Made by a program: the position numbers and the translations under genes
Shown: positions 62,939 to 64,000 of the stretch, piece by piece
Layout: every line of letters starts with the position of its first letter
Position numbering within the stretch: position 1 is the first letter of the stretch
DNA from: Terebella lapidaria
Lineage: Eukaryota > Annelida > Polychaeta > Terebellida > Terebellidae
NCBI GenBank assembly: GCA_949152475.1
Contig: OX424569.1
Coordinates: 32,347,950-32,411,949, forward strand
Direction of reading: 5' to 3'
DNA length: 64,000 bases
The notes under the pieces: model-generated
What the model saw: only the letters and a program-made list of their open reading frames with translations
Databases searched by the model: none
What the model was told of the DNA's origin: nothing

Positions 62939-63122
62939 GTGGGTTGATATATACTTTCACTCAGTTTGTCTACTTCCTACAGTGAATAATTGGATTGATA
63001 CCAAGTATAAAGCATTAACCATAATAGCTGAGCCTAGCTGAGTTCATGAGCCCGCACTATGACGAAGTGATGTAATAGGGTGCTCCACGTATTTACAGTA
63101 TATACACACATATGTATACATG

Positions 63123-63146
63123 CAATAATAATAATAATAATAATAG
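63123..63146. repeat. (aat)n microsatellite
   Basis: Seven to eight aat units in intron 5 of the sulfotransferase gene. Confidence 0.95.
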
Positions 63147-63555
63147 TTTATTTTTGTATAGATCATATAATAGTACAAACAACCATCTCGCAGCGCTTGA
63201 TCTCGCAATCATATCTGTCGTCAGTATATTCCTTATCATGAATTTTCTTCACCATAAAAAATATTAGCACACGCTATATTGTGTATATTGCGCATGTTTC
63301 TTCCCAAATAGATAATTTCCAGTATTTCCTGATCTGTCAACGTCATGTCATAGTTTTTACTTTAAATATATTTCACTGATCTCGGTCAAATGTACATTTC
63401 ACTGTTGGGGATACCTAACATTTTTCTCATTTATCATTGATTTATTATCAATCGTTAACAACCAATGCATGTGGAATTAATGCTTTGGATGATAGCCAGA
63501 AATTATAGCTTTGTAGTGAATATTCAATTATTTCTCCTGCCATCTTTCTCATCAG

Positions 63556-63650
63556 ACGGTACACGAATGCGTCATGAGTGCCGAGTGTTTTAGGAAAATT
63601 ATGAGACACAGTGCAACCGTCTTTTTCTGCGGGAAGGACCCGCGCTGCAC
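63556..63650 (+). CDS. Sulfotransferase exon 6
   Basis: It encodes TVHECVMSAECFRKIMRHSATVFFCGKDPRC plus two bases. The ECV...FFCG text matches the cysteine-containing region of HS2ST/UST enzymes. The acceptor is tctcatcag (phase 0, matching exon 5), the donor is gtaagt, and the end is phase 2. Confidence 0.85.
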
Positions 63651-63747
63651 GTAAGTGTGAAACCACGTGTATACCTTAAGAATTACCAAATAAATCCAAT
63701 TGTTCAATATTTGTCTTGCCCAAGTTAACAAGTTTTTTTCATTTTAG

Positions 63748-64000
63748 AGAGAAAGCATCGTTTGCATATGAGCAATCAGTAGCCAACTTGGACAAGTATT
63801 ATCTTGTTGTTGGGTCGCAATCAAAACTGGCAGAATTCGTGGCCGCGCTGGAGTTTCTTATGCCGCGCATGTTTCGAAACATTGGAAAGGTTTTCGCAGA
63901 AAGAGGCAAGACACAATCTTATACCTCTTTTAAAGCGAGCCATAAAGCCATAAATACATTATTTCTCATTGTTGACTCATGCTCAAGGGTGTATTTTTGT
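63748..64000 (+). CDS. Sulfotransferase exon 7 (runs off the window)
   Basis: Starting with the base that completes a Thr codon, it reads EKASFAYEQSVANLDKYYLVVGSQSKLAEFVAALEFLMPRMFRN. The YLVVG...LAEFVAALEFLMPRMF segment corresponds to the conserved LVG...L..LLPRFF region of HS2ST/UST proteins. The frame stays open to the last base. Family similarity fades after about FAERGKTQSYTS, so an exon border may lie near 63910-63940, or the exon may continue. Exons 1-7 give about 324 codons; the C-terminus is missing. Confidence 0.75.

Overview
This is a stretch of animal nuclear genome. The evidence is intron-split genes (an Ig-domain adhesion protein, a rhodopsin-class GPCR, a 2-O-sulfotransferase-type enzyme), GT-AG exon borders with matching phases, and dense retroelements. 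Dispersed AGGTCA-rich satellites and repeats ending in a ggtaacc motif suggest a lophotrochozoan, perhaps a mollusc. That placement is an inference from repeat style, and no species is claimed. Host DNA is AT-rich; two long retrotransposons stand out as GC-rich islands.

Layout. 1-1.7 kb: two consecutive exons of an L1/neuroglian-like Ig protein, the second damaged. 1.7-8 kb: host DNA with an old repeat fragment and a 560-bp hairpin (MITE-like) element. 8-10.6 kb and 23.6-24.5 kb: two Penelope-like (PLE) reverse-transcriptase fragments facing head to head. The plus-strand fragment is split by a 13.0-kb Ty3/Gypsy element (element 1, 10637-23629, plus strand, 4-bp target duplication). 25-30.4 kb: AGGTCA repeats, a tRNA-derived SINE, a 146-bp satellite and an SGNH-hydrolase-like fragment. 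30911-44705: a second Ty3/Gypsy element of 13.8 kb (element 2, minus strand), also with a 4-bp duplication and equal-length LTRs. 45-48 kb: repeats. 48.5-52.3 kb: a complete three-exon GPCR gene (342 codons) with a TATA box, followed by about 3 kb of a 43-bp minisatellite copied from its last codons and stop. 57-58.6 kb: another AGGTCA repeat. 60.8-64 kb: seven exons of a membrane-anchored sulfotransferase running off the window, with a 30-bp minisatellite copied from the splice acceptor of its fifth exon.

The main result is that both Gypsy elements carry, in the position where a retrovirus has env, a long extra reading frame with no signal peptide or membrane segment. It encodes a basic, low-complexity region, a paired C2H2-like zinc-finger block with the same spacing in both elements, and a downstream coiled-coil domain. 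Each element is also sprinkled with its own strand-biased CG-rich word (CGRCCC in element 1, GCGGAC in element 2), even in non-coding parts. I propose, as inference only, a Gypsy lineage that encodes an element-specific DNA-binding protein. Both copies are damaged but recent: LTR identity is about 99 percent in element 1 and apparently near-complete in element 2.

The second result is that two neighbouring host genes carry minisatellites seeded exactly on gene-boundary signals, a stop codon in one and a 3' splice site in the other.
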